Assembly (NCBI GenBank): GCA_045633415.1
Contig: JAZQYH010000076.1
Span: forward strand, 1-64,000
Source of the DNA: RGIG3102 sp045633415
GTDB taxonomy: Bacteria > Bacillota > Clostridia > Oscillospirales > Ruminococcaceae
Length of the DNA stretch: 64,000 nt
Direction of reading: 5' to 3'
Shown here: positions 31,967 to 39,946 of the stretch, piece after piece
Layout of the letters: each line of letters starts with the position of its first letter
How positions within the stretch are numbered: the first letter of the stretch is position 1
The notes under the pieces: model-generated
Database searches by the model: none
Told to the model about the DNA's origin: nothing
What the model saw: the letters and a program-made list of their open reading frames with translations, nothing else
Program-made: the position numbers and the translations under genes

Positions 31967-33775
31967 ATGAAAAAAATTATTGCTCTTGCACTGGCAATGG
32001 TTATGGCTTTCTCTATGGTAGCTTGCGGCGGCTCTTCTGATAAAGAAGAAAGCACACTTATCGCTACTAACCCAGAAACAATCAGAATCCTTGCTCAGTC
32101 TTCCAGCGAAGCTAACGCAAACATTCTCCGTGACCAGCTTACAAAAGCAGGCTTCACAGTAGAAATGAACACAGTTCCAGACTCTGCATCTTGGAGACAG
32201 CAGAGAGAAGCTGGCAACTACGAAATCGCTCTCACAGGTTGGACAACAGTTACAGGTAACGTTGACTATGCTGTACGTGGCATTTACCACTCTGAAGGCG
32301 ACTACAACTACGGCCCAATTCTCGACGAAAAAGTTGACACACTTATCGACAAAGGTGCTGAAGAAACAGCAGCAAACGCAGCTGTAACTTACACAGAACT
32401 GGAAAACTACCTCGTTACAGAAATGGCTTACACACTTCCACTGTACTCCTCCATGAAAATGATGGCTTACAACAACGAACTGCTGACAGCTGAAGGCATT
32501 TACCAGCCAAAATCCCGTCCAGGTCGTTGGGAAATGTACGAATACGTAGATGCAGCTAACAACGACACAAGAGTTCTGACACTTACTCAGACATCTTCCG
32601 CTGTTTCTACACTGGACCCTGTTCAGGCTAACGACGGTACAATGAACACACTGTCCGGTAACCAGTACATCAAAATCATCAACCTTTCTGATGACGATGA
32701 AATCATGACAGACTCTTCACTGTCCCACTCCTACGCAGTAGGCGAAGGCAACACAACATACTACTTCCTGCTCCGTGACGACGTAACATTCGCAAAAGCA
32801 GAAGGCGGCAAAGCAGTTGACACAGGCGTTCTTGTTGCAGCTGACGACGTTGTATTCTCTCTGAACAGAGCTAAAGGTGGTACAGAAGTTATCTCCACAC
32901 ACAAAACAGCTTCCCTCCACAACCACATGGAATCTATCGAAATCGTAACAGATATGGAAGAACTCAAAACTGTTAAAGATTCCGATACAGGCGCTGCTAT
33001 CATCGACACACTCAACGCTGGCGTTGAAGTTCCAGTTGCAGCTCTGACAGCTGTTGACGAAGAAGTTGACAATGCTGCTGGTACATACCAGGTTGTTAAA
33101 GTAACAACTCCATATGCATTCCCACAGGTTCTCAACTACCTCGCACACCAGTCCGCTGGTATCCTGCACAAAGAACAGGTTGAAAAATACAACTCTGCAT
33201 TCGATGGCAAAAACTACGACCCAACAAAAGACATCTGCTACGGTGACTACGCACAGGTTAAAGGCGGCATGACAGACATGCTGTGGTGTTCAGGTCCATA
33301 CCAGCTCATCAAAGCTGATGACTACGGTATCGAATACCAGAAAAACCCAGGCTACATGCCAGAAGATGAAAGATTTGCACCATCTATCGCAAACATCTAC
33401 ATGAAATTTATCAAAGATACAGCTTCTGCAACATCTGCATTCCGTGCAGGCGAAGTTGACATCCTTGGTTCTGTATCCGCAACAGATATCGAAGTTGTTG
33501 AATCTGATGCTAAAAACACAGTTCTCAAACGTTCTTCTAACGGTGTTACATACGCAGTATTTAACATGCTGGAAGGCAGCAAAATGAGAGATGTTAACCT
33601 GAGAAAAGCTGTTATGTACGCAATCGACCAGAACGACTTCATTGCTTACAACAACGGTTACGTAATGCCAGTTTACTCAACAGTTGGTACACTTGTTGAA
33701 ACAGGTAACGTTCTCGTTAAAGACCTGGAAGCATCCAACAAATACCTTGCTACATACCAGGGTCTTGCTGAATAA
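31967..33775 (+). CDS. Oligopeptide-binding lipoprotein (SBP_bac_5), apparently circularly permuted
   Basis: 602 residues. Lipoprotein signal 'MKKIIALALAMVMAFSMVAC' with C20. Then the domain order is unusual. Residues about 38-196 match the C-terminal lobe of OppA/DppA-type proteins ('IRILAQSSSEANANILRDQL', 'TKAGFTVEMNTV', 'NYEIALTGWTTV', 'AYTLPLYSSMKMMAYN', ending 'RPGRWEMYEYVDAAN'). Residues about 201-602 match the N-terminal lobe and middle ('RVLTLTQTSSAVSTLDPVQA', 'YYFLLRDDVTF', 'VAADDVVFSLNRAKGG', 'LRKAVMYAIDQNDFI') and stop at 'DLEASNKYLATYQGLAE', just where the C-lobe normally begins. Length is complete, so lobes are swapped rather than lost. As the extracellular peptide receptor of this importer it should still fold if the old termini are adjacent. 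Strong AAGGAG site; terminator follows. Confidence 0.85.
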   Translation: MKKIIALALAMVMAFSMVACGGSSDKEESTLIATNPETIRILAQSSSEANANILRDQLTKAGFTVEMNTVPDSASWRQQREAGNYEIALTGWTTVTGNVDYAVRGIYHSEGDYNYGPILDEKVDTLIDKGAEETAANAAVTYTELENYLVTEMAYTLPLYSSMKMMAYNNELLTAEGIYQPKSRPGRWEMYEYVDAANNDTRVLTLTQTSSAVSTLDPVQANDGTMNTLSGNQYIKIINLSDDDEIMTDSSLSHSYAVGEGNTTYYFLLRDDVTFAKAEGGKAVDTGVLVAADDVVFSLNRAKGGTEVISTHKTASLHNHMESIEIVTDMEELKTVKDSDTGAAIIDTLNAGVEVPVAALTAVDEEVDNAAGTYQVVKVTTPYAFPQVLNYLAHQSAGILHKEQVEKYNSAFDGKNYDPTKDICYGDYAQVKGGMTDMLWCSGPYQLIKADDYGIEYQKNPGYMPEDERFAPSIANIYMKFIKDTASATSAFRAGEVDILGSVSATDIEVVESDAKNTVLKRSSNGVTYAVFNMLEGSKMRDVNLRKAVMYAIDQNDFIAYNNGYVMPVYSTVGTLVETGNVLVKDLEASNKYLATYQGLAE

Positions 33776-33803
33776 TCTATAAGATTATCCGACAACTCAA
33801 ATT

Positions 33804-33836
33804 AAAAGGACATCCTTCGGGATGTCCTTTTTTATT
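33804..33836 (+). terminator. Terminator of the Opp operon
   Basis: 12-bp stem AAAAGGACATCC / GGATGTCCTTTT, loop TTCG, T run. Confidence 0.93.
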
Positions 33837-33907
33837 GTAAATCAATGCCAGTTATATAAATACATATATTGTTTTTTACATATTATTGAACATTAATGTG
33901 TTTATTC

Positions 33908-33936
33908 TTGACTTAAAGTTCAGATTGGTTTATTAT
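33908..33936 (+). promoter_or_regulatory. Sigma-A promoter of mscL
   Basis: TTGACT (33908-33913), 17-base spacer, TATTAT (33931-33936). Confidence 0.7.
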
Positions 33937-33989
33937 GGTGTAAAGGATAGATGAAATAAATCTGTCTACTAAAAAAGGGAGAATTAACT

Positions 33990-34340
33990 ATGGAGAAAAA
34001 AGGTTTTATTGGTGAATTCAAAGAATTCATATCTCGTGGCAACGTAATCGATATGGCAGTAGGTGTAATTGTAGGCTCAGCTTTTACAAAAATTGTAAAC
34101 AGCCTTGTTAATGATGTGTTTATGCCAATGCTCAGCATTGTAACAGGTGGCGTAAACTTTGCTGACCTGAAATTTGTTATCACACCAGCAACAGAAGAAG
34201 TGGCTGAAGTAGCTATCAAATATGGTGCTTTCCTGCAGAATATCATCGACTTTTTGCTGATTGCTATTGTCGTGTTTGTAATGGTAAAATTTATCAACAA
34301 GCTTCGTAGCCAGGTAAAACCAGAAGAAACAAAAGAATAA
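33990..34340 (+). CDS. mscL: Large-conductance mechanosensitive channel
   Basis: 116 residues, slightly short but complete. N-terminal amphipathic helix 'GEFKEFISRGNVIDMAVGVI', TM1 with 'VGVIVGSAFTKIVNSLVNDV', periplasmic-side loop, TM2 'IIDFLLIAIVVFVMVKFINK' and a short charged C-terminal bundle. Opens under osmotic downshock. Monocistronic with its own promoter and terminator. Confidence 0.96.
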   Translation: MEKKGFIGEFKEFISRGNVIDMAVGVIVGSAFTKIVNSLVNDVFMPMLSIVTGGVNFADLKFVITPATEEVAEVAIKYGAFLQNIIDFLLIAIVVFVMVKFINKLRSQVKPEETKE

Positions 34341-34392
34341 TTTTCTTGTCTTTTGTTGTATTGACATACCTTTTCCTTTATTCATATATCTC

Positions 34393-34438
34393 AAAACCAA
34401 AGAACTGCCGTCAATAGCGGCAGTTCTTTGGTTTTTAT
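34393..34438 (+). terminator. Terminator of mscL
   Basis: 18-bp stem from AAAACCAAAGAACTGCCG and its complement, 7-base loop, T run. Confidence 0.93.
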
Positions 34439-34494
34439 TAAAAATATCGTCATTTTTTCACAATTATATGTTTTGATATTGTTAATATAATTAA

Positions 34495-34524
34495 TTGACA
34501 TGCAGTAGTATTAAAGGGTAGAAT
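34495..34524 (+). promoter_or_regulatory. Promoter of xpaC-telA unit
   Basis: TTGACA (34495-34500), 18-base spacer, TAGAAT (34519-34524). Confidence 0.55.
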
Positions 34525-34557
34525 ATTACTGATAATGTATAAAGGAGAACTATTACA

Positions 34558-35262
34558 TTGAACAGAAGAAGAAAACATGTCAGCCCAATATATGCAGTGA
34601 TTTTATTGTGGCTGTTCTGGCCATATATTTTGCCATTGTTTACACTTTTACACTACGGCTTTCTGATTACAGCCGCATTGATTCTGTATAACATTGTAAA
34701 CAACATCGCAAAGAGAAAAGATGATAAACAGCAGGAGACTGTACCACAGCAAGAGGTAAAACAGCCACGGAAGCCTGTTGAAGAAAAGAAAACTTATATT
34801 GACCCAGAGGTTGAAAAACTTATCAAAGATAAAAATATTACAATCAACGAACTGCGCAGACTTAACCACAATATTGAAAACGAAAGAATTTCTGCACAGA
34901 TTGAAGATATTGAAAATTCAACTTCAAAAATATTTGATATTGTAATAGCACATCCTGATAAATTGCCACAAATCAGTAAATTTCTCAACTATTATCTGCC
35001 CACAACGATGAAACTGCTGAACACTTATGACCGCATGGGATCACAGGGGGTTGCAGGTGATAACATTTCAGGAACAATGAAAAAAGTAGAGGACACACTG
35101 GATATGGTTGTAAATGCATTCCATAAACAGCTGGATACTCTTTTTGCAGGAGAAGCTCTTGATGTAAGCACTGATATTTCCGTTATGGAAAACCTTATGA
35201 AATCAGAAGGTCTTACAGAAGATGAAATCAGCCAGATAAAATTGACTTTGTCACAGGAATAA
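34558..35262 (+). CDS. XpaC-family protein (5-bromo-4-chloroindolyl phosphate hydrolysis protein)
   Basis: 234 residues from TTG at 34558 with AAAGGAG 10 bases upstream. A basic start and two membrane helices (about 8-25 and 32-48) precede a Lys/Glu/Gln-rich linker and a helical C-terminal domain. This is the layout of XpaC, which sits beside telA in many Firmicutes, as here (15-base gap). Linked to tellurite and envelope-stress tolerance; molecular activity unclear. Confidence 0.75.
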   Translation: MNRRRKHVSPIYAVILLWLFWPYILPLFTLLHYGFLITAALILYNIVNNIAKRKDDKQQETVPQQEVKQPRKPVEEKKTYIDPEVEKLIKDKNITINELRRLNHNIENERISAQIEDIENSTSKIFDIVIAHPDKLPQISKFLNYYLPTTMKLLNTYDRMGSQGVAGDNISGTMKKVEDTLDMVVNAFHKQLDTLFAGEALDVSTDISVMENLMKSEGLTEDEISQIKLTLSQE

Positions 35263-35277
35263 AAGGAGACACATACT

Positions 35278-36513
35278 ATGAACGAAAAAAACATCCCTCA
35301 GCTTACATTGGAACCTGATATGGACCAGCCAGCAGCACCACAGCTGACACTGGAAACAGAATTTGCAGCTGCGCAGGCAGTACTGTCTGAAGCAGAAGCT
35401 GCACAGGCAGAAGCAGAAGCTGCAAAAAAAGCGGCTGAAGAAGCAGCACGGGCAGAACGTCAGAGAGAACTCAACGCAATCAAACTGGACGAAAGTTCCC
35501 TCAGCGAAGAAGAAAGAAAAGTTGTTGAAGAATTCAGTAAAAAAATCGATATTTCCAACTCCAGTCTTGTTCTGCAGTATGGTGCAGCAGCACAGAAAAA
35601 CATTGCATCTTTCTCTGAAAATGCACTGGCCAGCGTAAAAACAAAAGACCTGGGCGTAATCGGTGATGATCTGGCAGAACTGGTTACAGAACTGAAAGGT
35701 TTTGACGCTGAAGAAGAAAAGAAAGGTTTCCTTGGTCTGTTCAAAAAGCCAGTTGATGCTCTGGAGCAGATGAAAACAAAATATACATCTGCTGAAAAGA
35801 ATGTAGATAAAATCGTGGAAGCTCTGGAAGCACATCAGATTACACTTATGAAAGATGTTGCTATGCTGGACCAGATGTATGCCCTGAATGAAAAATACTA
35901 CAAAGAACTTACAATGTACATAGTTGCAGGTAAAAAACGTCTGGCAGATGTACGTGCAAACGAACTGGAAGAACTGCGCAAAAAAGCAGAAGATTCCAAC
36001 AGCCCAGATGCTGCACAGGAATACAATGACTTTGTAAACCTTATCAACCGTTTCGAAAAGAAAATTCACGACCTTGAACTGACAAGACAGATTTCTGTAC
36101 AGATGGGCCCACAGACCCGTATGCTTCAGAACAACGACACACTGATGATTGAAAAAATCCAGTCCAGCCTTGTTAACACAATCCCACTGTGGAAGAGTCA
36201 GATGGTTCTGGCACTTGGTCTTGAACATTCTAAAGAAGCTACAAAAGCACAGCAGGAAGTTACAGAACTTACAAATGCTATGCTGAAGAAAAATGCAGAT
36301 ATTCTTAAAACAAGTACTATCGAAACTGCAAAAGCTGCTGAAAGAAGCATTATCGACATCGAAACACTTCAGCATACAAACAGACAGCTTATTGCTACAC
36401 TGGATGAAGTTATGAAAATTCAGACAGAAGGTGCCGCAAAACGCAGAAGCGCAGAAGAAGAACTGGGCAAAATTGAAGGCGAACTGAAACAGAAACTTCT
36501 TGAATTAAGATAA
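35278..36513 (+). CDS. telA: TelA-family toxic anion resistance protein
   Basis: 411 residues, normal. Ala/Glu-rich N-terminal helix ('AEAAQAEAEAAKKAAEEAAR'), then the TelA body: 'KKIDISNSSLVLQYGAAAQK', 'LVTELKGFDAEEEKKGFLGL', 'YALNEKYYKELTMYIVAGKK', 'RQISVQMGPQTRMLQNNDTL'. Predicted almost all-helical and cytoplasmic. Needed for tellurite, bacteriocin or antibiotic tolerance in some Gram-positives. AAAGGAG site; follows xpaC closely. Confidence 0.92.
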   Translation: MNEKNIPQLTLEPDMDQPAAPQLTLETEFAAAQAVLSEAEAAQAEAEAAKKAAEEAARAERQRELNAIKLDESSLSEEERKVVEEFSKKIDISNSSLVLQYGAAAQKNIASFSENALASVKTKDLGVIGDDLAELVTELKGFDAEEEKKGFLGLFKKPVDALEQMKTKYTSAEKNVDKIVEALEAHQITLMKDVAMLDQMYALNEKYYKELTMYIVAGKKRLADVRANELEELRKKAEDSNSPDAAQEYNDFVNLINRFEKKIHDLELTRQISVQMGPQTRMLQNNDTLMIEKIQSSLVNTIPLWKSQMVLALGLEHSKEATKAQQEVTELTNAMLKKNADILKTSTIETAKAAERSIIDIETLQHTNRQLIATLDEVMKIQTEGAAKRRSAEEELGKIEGELKQKLLELR

Positions 36514-36530
36514 TTTGTTATATTTAATAT

Positions 36531-36555
36531 AAAGGGTGGAATATTTCCACCCTTT
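36531..36555 (+). promoter_or_regulatory. Hairpin between telA and TPM gene
   Basis: Perfect 11-bp stem AAAGGGTGGAA / TTCCACCCTTT with loop TAT and no T run; may partly shield or separate the downstream message. Confidence 0.5.
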
Positions 36556-36580
36556 GAAATCAGATTTATTTGGAGATAAA

Positions 36581-37504
36581 ATGGACTTTTTTAAAAAGCG
36601 CAGTACAGCCTGGTGTATTTTGGCTGTGGTAATTGTGTTTTCATATTTTACAGGTCAGGCACGAAGACCTGCTGATAAAATAGAGATATTGCCAAGTGGT
36701 GTGTATGTACAGGACAATGCTGATATTCTGTCTGATTCAACAGAAGAATATATGACACAGCTGAACAACGGTCTTGTGTCAAAAGTAGGTGCAGAAATTC
36801 AGGTGGTTACCATAAACACTGTAGGCGGTCAGGATATTTTTGATGTTGCTATCAAGCATGCAAACGACACAAATCTGTCTGCAAACTGCTGTGTTTTCCT
36901 TATAGCAGTGGATGATATAGATGCTGTTATTGTACAGGGGGACGATTTGCTGTATGCATTCCCTGATGATTTGTTGTCACAGATTCTGCAGTCAAACTTT
37001 ACAGTGAAAGATTTTGAAAGCAGAAAGCTTGACTCTGGTGCAAAGGCTGTGTTCGGTGAACTGATAGCACTGTATGAAGACTACTACAATGTCAGTATAA
37101 TCCGTTCTTCCAATATAGAATATGTGCAGACATCCCATATGGATTTTGGAACGATGGCTGTGATTATGTTTTTCCTGTTTATACTGCTGTTGATGGCAAT
37201 AGTATCAAGACCTCGCAGAAGAACAGTTATTACACCCGTGGGCAGAACTGTAAGACCTGTCACACCGCCTATGTCCCACACATACACTACCTACAGGAAT
37301 AACCCTCCTCGTACACATACCAGTTCCAGGGGCGGCTCTTTTTCCTCTTCCCGTTCAGGTGGATTTGGCAGCAGCAGTCGAGGCGGCTCTTTCTCATCAT
37401 CCAGCCGTTCTTCCTTTGGTTCATCACGTTCCGGCGGTTTTGGCGGCGGTAGCCGTGGTGGTTCCTTTGGTGGTGGCAGTCGTGGTGGCGGCTTCCGTAA
37501 ATAA
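36581..37504 (+). CDS. TPM-domain protein with Gly/Ser/Arg-rich tail
   Basis: 307 residues from ATG at 36581, 5 bases after GGAG; an earlier ATG at 36536 lies inside a hairpin with no site. N-terminal membrane helix or signal ('AWCILAVVIVFSYFTG'), TPM domain ('VYVQDNADILSDSTEEYMTQ', 'VGAEIQVVTINTVGG', 'AIKHANDTNLSANCCVFLIA'), second helix ('MAVIMFFLFILLLMAIV') and a C-terminal tail of about 75 residues built of GGSF/SSSR/GGSRGG units. The tail would be cytoplasmic if both helices span. TPM proteins occur in photosystem II repair and envelope maintenance; here it completes the xpaC-telA unit. Confidence 0.85.
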   Translation: MDFFKKRSTAWCILAVVIVFSYFTGQARRPADKIEILPSGVYVQDNADILSDSTEEYMTQLNNGLVSKVGAEIQVVTINTVGGQDIFDVAIKHANDTNLSANCCVFLIAVDDIDAVIVQGDDLLYAFPDDLLSQILQSNFTVKDFESRKLDSGAKAVFGELIALYEDYYNVSIIRSSNIEYVQTSHMDFGTMAVIMFFLFILLLMAIVSRPRRRTVITPVGRTVRPVTPPMSHTYTTYRNNPPRTHTSSRGGSFSSSRSGGFGSSSRGGSFSSSSRSSFGSSRSGGFGGGSRGGSFGGGSRGGGFRK

Positions 37505-37510
37505 AATAAT

Positions 37511-37549
37511 AATCTACTGATGTGAATTGCATCAGTAGATTTTTTATTG
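37511..37549 (+). terminator. Terminator of xpaC-telA-TPM unit
   Basis: 12-bp stem AATCTACTGATG / CATCAGTAGATT, 7-base loop, T run. Confidence 0.93.
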
Positions 37550-37595
37550 TTATGGAATATAGACTGTTTTCCACTATTACGTCAACAAAAACGTA

Positions 37596-37624
37596 TTGAC
37601 ATTCACATGCAGGTATGTGATAAT
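37596..37624 (+). promoter_or_regulatory. Promoter of degV gene
   Basis: TTGACA (37596-37601), 17-base spacer, GATAAT (37619-37624). CACAT (37605-37609) and ATGTG (37616-37620) form an inverted repeat inside the spacer, a possible operator. Confidence 0.55.
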
Positions 37625-37697
37625 GGAAAAGGTTATATTTAGTATTTAAAATTATATCATGAATTATATAAAGACATATATATGAAAGGAACAGATT

Positions 37698-38531
37698 ATG
37701 AAAATCAAAATAGTAGGCGACTCCGCTTCAAACCTTTACGAGCTTTCTGGCGTTACATATGAATGTGCACCACTGAAAATTATCACAGACGATAAGGAAT
37801 ATGTTGATACAGTACAGCTGGACCTGCAGGGCATGGTAGATGACCTGCGTACATACAAAGGCAAATCCGGCACAGCATGCCCAAGCGTAGGCGACTACAT
37901 GGTTGCTTTTGAAGGTTACGACATTATTTATGTTGTTACAATTATCAGCACACTGTCTGGTAGCTACAACGCTGCAATGCAGGCAAAGGCACAGTATGAA
38001 GAAGAAAACCCAGGCAAAAAAGTATTTGTAGTAGACTCTTACACAGCTGGTGGCGAACAGAAACTCCATCTGGAAAAACTGCGTGACCTTGTTCTGGAAG
38101 GTAAAGACTACGAAACAGTATGTAAAGAAATCACAGAATATAAAGACCATGGCACATCACTGGTATTCTCTCTGGAATCAATGATTAACCTTGCAAACAA
38201 CGGCCGTGTCCCAATGATTGTTGCAAAAGCACTGAACTTTATCGGTCTGCGTATGATTGGTATTGTAAGTGAAGAAGGTCAGATTCACCCAACAGACAAA
38301 GCACGTGGTGAAAAGAAAGCACTGGAAACAATCTGGGCAAAAATGAAATCAGAAGGCTACAAAGGTGGCAAACTGAGAATCGACAACTGCTTTAACGAAA
38401 AAACAGCAAATGACATCAAAGCTCTGGCTCTGGCTGAATACCCAGATGCAGATGTTAAAGTAGAACCAACAGGCGCACTGTGCAGCTTCTATGCTGAAAA
38501 AGGCGGCCTTATGATTGGTTTCGAAATCTAA
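37698..38531 (+). CDS. DegV family fatty-acid-binding protein
   Basis: 277 residues, normal. DegV/FakB proteins hold a fatty acid between two lobes and present it to the kinase FakA. Visible: 'IVGDSASNLYELSG' start (usual DSxxDL), 'YKGKSGTACPSVGDYM' (usual tSqPs), 'VVTIISTLSGSYNAAMQAK' (usual iSs.LSGTyqsa), 'VVDSYTAGGEQ' and 'HGTSLVFSLESMINLANNGR' followed by 'RVPMIVAKALNFIGLRMIG'. Ligand cannot be read. AAAGGA precedes the ATG. Neighbour DUF1836 gene is a common partner. Confidence 0.9.
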   Translation: MKIKIVGDSASNLYELSGVTYECAPLKIITDDKEYVDTVQLDLQGMVDDLRTYKGKSGTACPSVGDYMVAFEGYDIIYVVTIISTLSGSYNAAMQAKAQYEEENPGKKVFVVDSYTAGGEQKLHLEKLRDLVLEGKDYETVCKEITEYKDHGTSLVFSLESMINLANNGRVPMIVAKALNFIGLRMIGIVSEEGQIHPTDKARGEKKALETIWAKMKSEGYKGGKLRIDNCFNEKTANDIKALALAEYPDADVKVEPTGALCSFYAEKGGLMIGFEI

Positions 38532-38547
38532 TTTAGCACCAAAATAT

Positions 38548-38586
38548 ATCACATGGTTTTCATAACTATGTGATGTATTTTTATAT
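38548..38586 (+). terminator. Weak terminator after degV gene
   Basis: ATCACAT (38548-38554) / ATGTGAT (38568-38574) with a 13-base loop and a T-rich tail. Confidence 0.45.
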
Positions 38587-38614
38587 TGATTTTTATGTCG
38601 ATATGCATTATACT
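38586..38614 (+). promoter_or_regulatory. Promoter of DUF1836 gene
   Basis: TTGATT (38586-38591), 17-base spacer, TATACT (38609-38614). Confidence 0.6.
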
Positions 38615-38662
38615 ATTATTATTAGATATTTGAAATAATGATATATATTGGGGAAGAGTATT

Positions 38663-39184
38663 ATGGATATAGAAAAAATTCTGGCATTTAAAATGCCTCG
38701 TTACAACGAACTGCCATCTATCGAACTTTACATCGATCAGGTGCTGTCTTATATTGAAAGCATTTTTTCACCATTGGGAATGTCAGAGATTGAAAAACCA
38801 CTGACAGCTTCTATGGTAAACAACTATGTAAAACAGGGTGCTGTTCCGCCAACAGTGAAAAAACGCTATTCCCGTGAACACATAGCATATCTTATTATAG
38901 TTGCCCTGGCAAAACAGATTTTTACAATTGATGAAATCATCAGAATGATTAAAATTCAGAAATCTGTTTATGACATTGAAACAGCTTATAATTATATCTG
39001 TGAAGAAATTGAAAAAATCATTATAGCTGTATTTACAGAACAGCCACTGCCACGGGACTCTTCAAAAACACTTAAAACAGAGCGCTATTTTGTAAGAAAT
39101 ACCCTGATTGCTATTGTTTACAAAATCCATACACAGAAGCTGATGGCTATCTATGATGTGGACAAAGAAGAAACAGCAGAATAA
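38663..39184 (+). CDS. DUF1836 domain-containing protein
   Basis: 173 residues from ATG at 38663 after GGGGAAGAG. The family core is plain: 'LTASMVNNYVKQGAVPPTVK' and 'KRYSREHIAYLIIVALAKQI' then 'FTIDEIIRMIKIQ'. This resembles a MerR-like winged helix (Ser/Asn/Tyr recognition segment), so a DNA-binding regulator is likely. Often found next to DegV genes, suggesting a link to fatty-acid handling. Target unknown. Confidence 0.85.
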   Translation: MDIEKILAFKMPRYNELPSIELYIDQVLSYIESIFSPLGMSEIEKPLTASMVNNYVKQGAVPPTVKKRYSREHIAYLIIVALAKQIFTIDEIIRMIKIQKSVYDIETAYNYICEEIEKIIIAVFTEQPLPRDSSKTLKTERYFVRNTLIAIVYKIHTQKLMAIYDVDKEETAE

Positions 39185-39189
39185 TCATT

Positions 39190-39218
39190 ACACCACAGCC
39201 TGTGCTGTGGTGTTTTTA
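39190..39218 (+). terminator. Terminator of DUF1836 gene
   Basis: ACACCACAGC / GCTGTGGTGT, loop CTGT, T run. Confidence 0.92.
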
Positions 39219-39230
39219 TTTTGTATATAT

Positions 39231-39288
39231 ATTGACTGCACAGTCAATATATGGTATTGTTTGTATATACAATTGACTGATAAGTCAA
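39231..39288 (+). promoter_or_regulatory. Promoter with two TetR-type operators
   Basis: TTGACT (39232-39237), 17-base spacer, TATTGT (39255-39260). O1 is TTGACT-GCAC-AGTCAA (39232-39247, palindrome extends one base each side); O2 is TTGACT-GATA-AGTCAA (39273-39288). Centres are 41 bp apart, close to four helical turns. O1 overlaps the -35 box and spacer. Confidence 0.8.
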
Positions 39289-39304
39289 CAGAACGGGGCG
39301 TAAA

Positions 39305-39937
39305 ATGACATTTGAAAAATTTGAAAAACTGCCAGCAGACAAACAGGAGATAATACTGGCAGTTGGCATAAAAGAGTTTTCACACAAAGGCTACAACGAT
39401 GTGAAAACCGACACAATAACCCGGAAATGCGGCATATCAAAAGGACTGCTATTTCACTATTTTGGTTCTAAAAAAGATTTTTATATCTACTGCCTTGAAA
39501 AAGCTATGGAGCGTCTTACAGAAAAGACACAGCGGGCACAGTATGCAGATTTTTATGAAATTCTGTTTGAAAGTATGAGCAGAAAAATAGCTGTGTGTAT
39601 GAGATACAAAGATGAAATGCTTATGGTAAATATGGCCACGCGCGATGCCTGTGCAGATGTTGCACGGGCCAAACAGCAGTTGATGGCAAGATACAAGGCC
39701 AGTATACAGGCGCAGTCTGTGGAAACTTTATCCACAGCAGTGGCGGCGCTGGAAATAAAACAGGATGCAGACAAAAACAAGATTGTACAAGGCTTGTATA
39801 TCTATATAAATGCAGTGATTAACAGATATTTGCTGGAGTATCAGAATATGCCTGAAAAATTCTTTCATAACAGCGATGAGATAAAGAAAGAAATCAAAGA
39901 GTATATGGATATTATGCTGTATGGTGTATGTAAATAA
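39305..39937 (+). CDS. TetR-family transcriptional regulator
   Basis: 210 residues. N-terminal TetR helix-turn-helix: 'AVGIKEFSHKGYNDVKTDTI', 'RKCGISKGLLFHYFGSKKDF' and 'YIYCLEKAMERL'. The C-terminal ligand domain is divergent. It lies directly behind two matching palindromes and 9 bases before a CapK-like ligase gene, so it almost certainly represses its own two-gene unit. Inducer may be an acyl or aromatic compound handled by the ligase; this is inference. Confidence 0.92.
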   Translation: MTFEKFEKLPADKQEIILAVGIKEFSHKGYNDVKTDTITRKCGISKGLLFHYFGSKKDFYIYCLEKAMERLTEKTQRAQYADFYEILFESMSRKIAVCMRYKDEMLMVNMATRDACADVARAKQQLMARYKASIQAQSVETLSTAVAALEIKQDADKNKIVQGLYIYINAVINRYLLEYQNMPEKFFHNSDEIKKEIKEYMDIMLYGVCK

Positions 39938-39946
39938 GGAGAAGTT

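Noticed and set aside
31967..33775. Fusion of two unrelated proteins or a truncated binding protein
   Set aside because: Both parts match complementary lobes of one family and together give a full-length set, with one signal peptide and one stop; permutation explains this better.
29817..36375. Long minus-strand reading frames opposite oppD, oppF and telA
   Set aside because: They arise from the strong codon bias of the plus-strand genes, have Cys/Phe-rich translations, no ribosome sites and no family resemblance.
36536..36580. Earlier ATG start for the TPM protein
   Set aside because: It lies inside a perfect hairpin with no Shine-Dalgarno; the ATG at 36581 follows GGAG and begins a normal membrane-entry segment.
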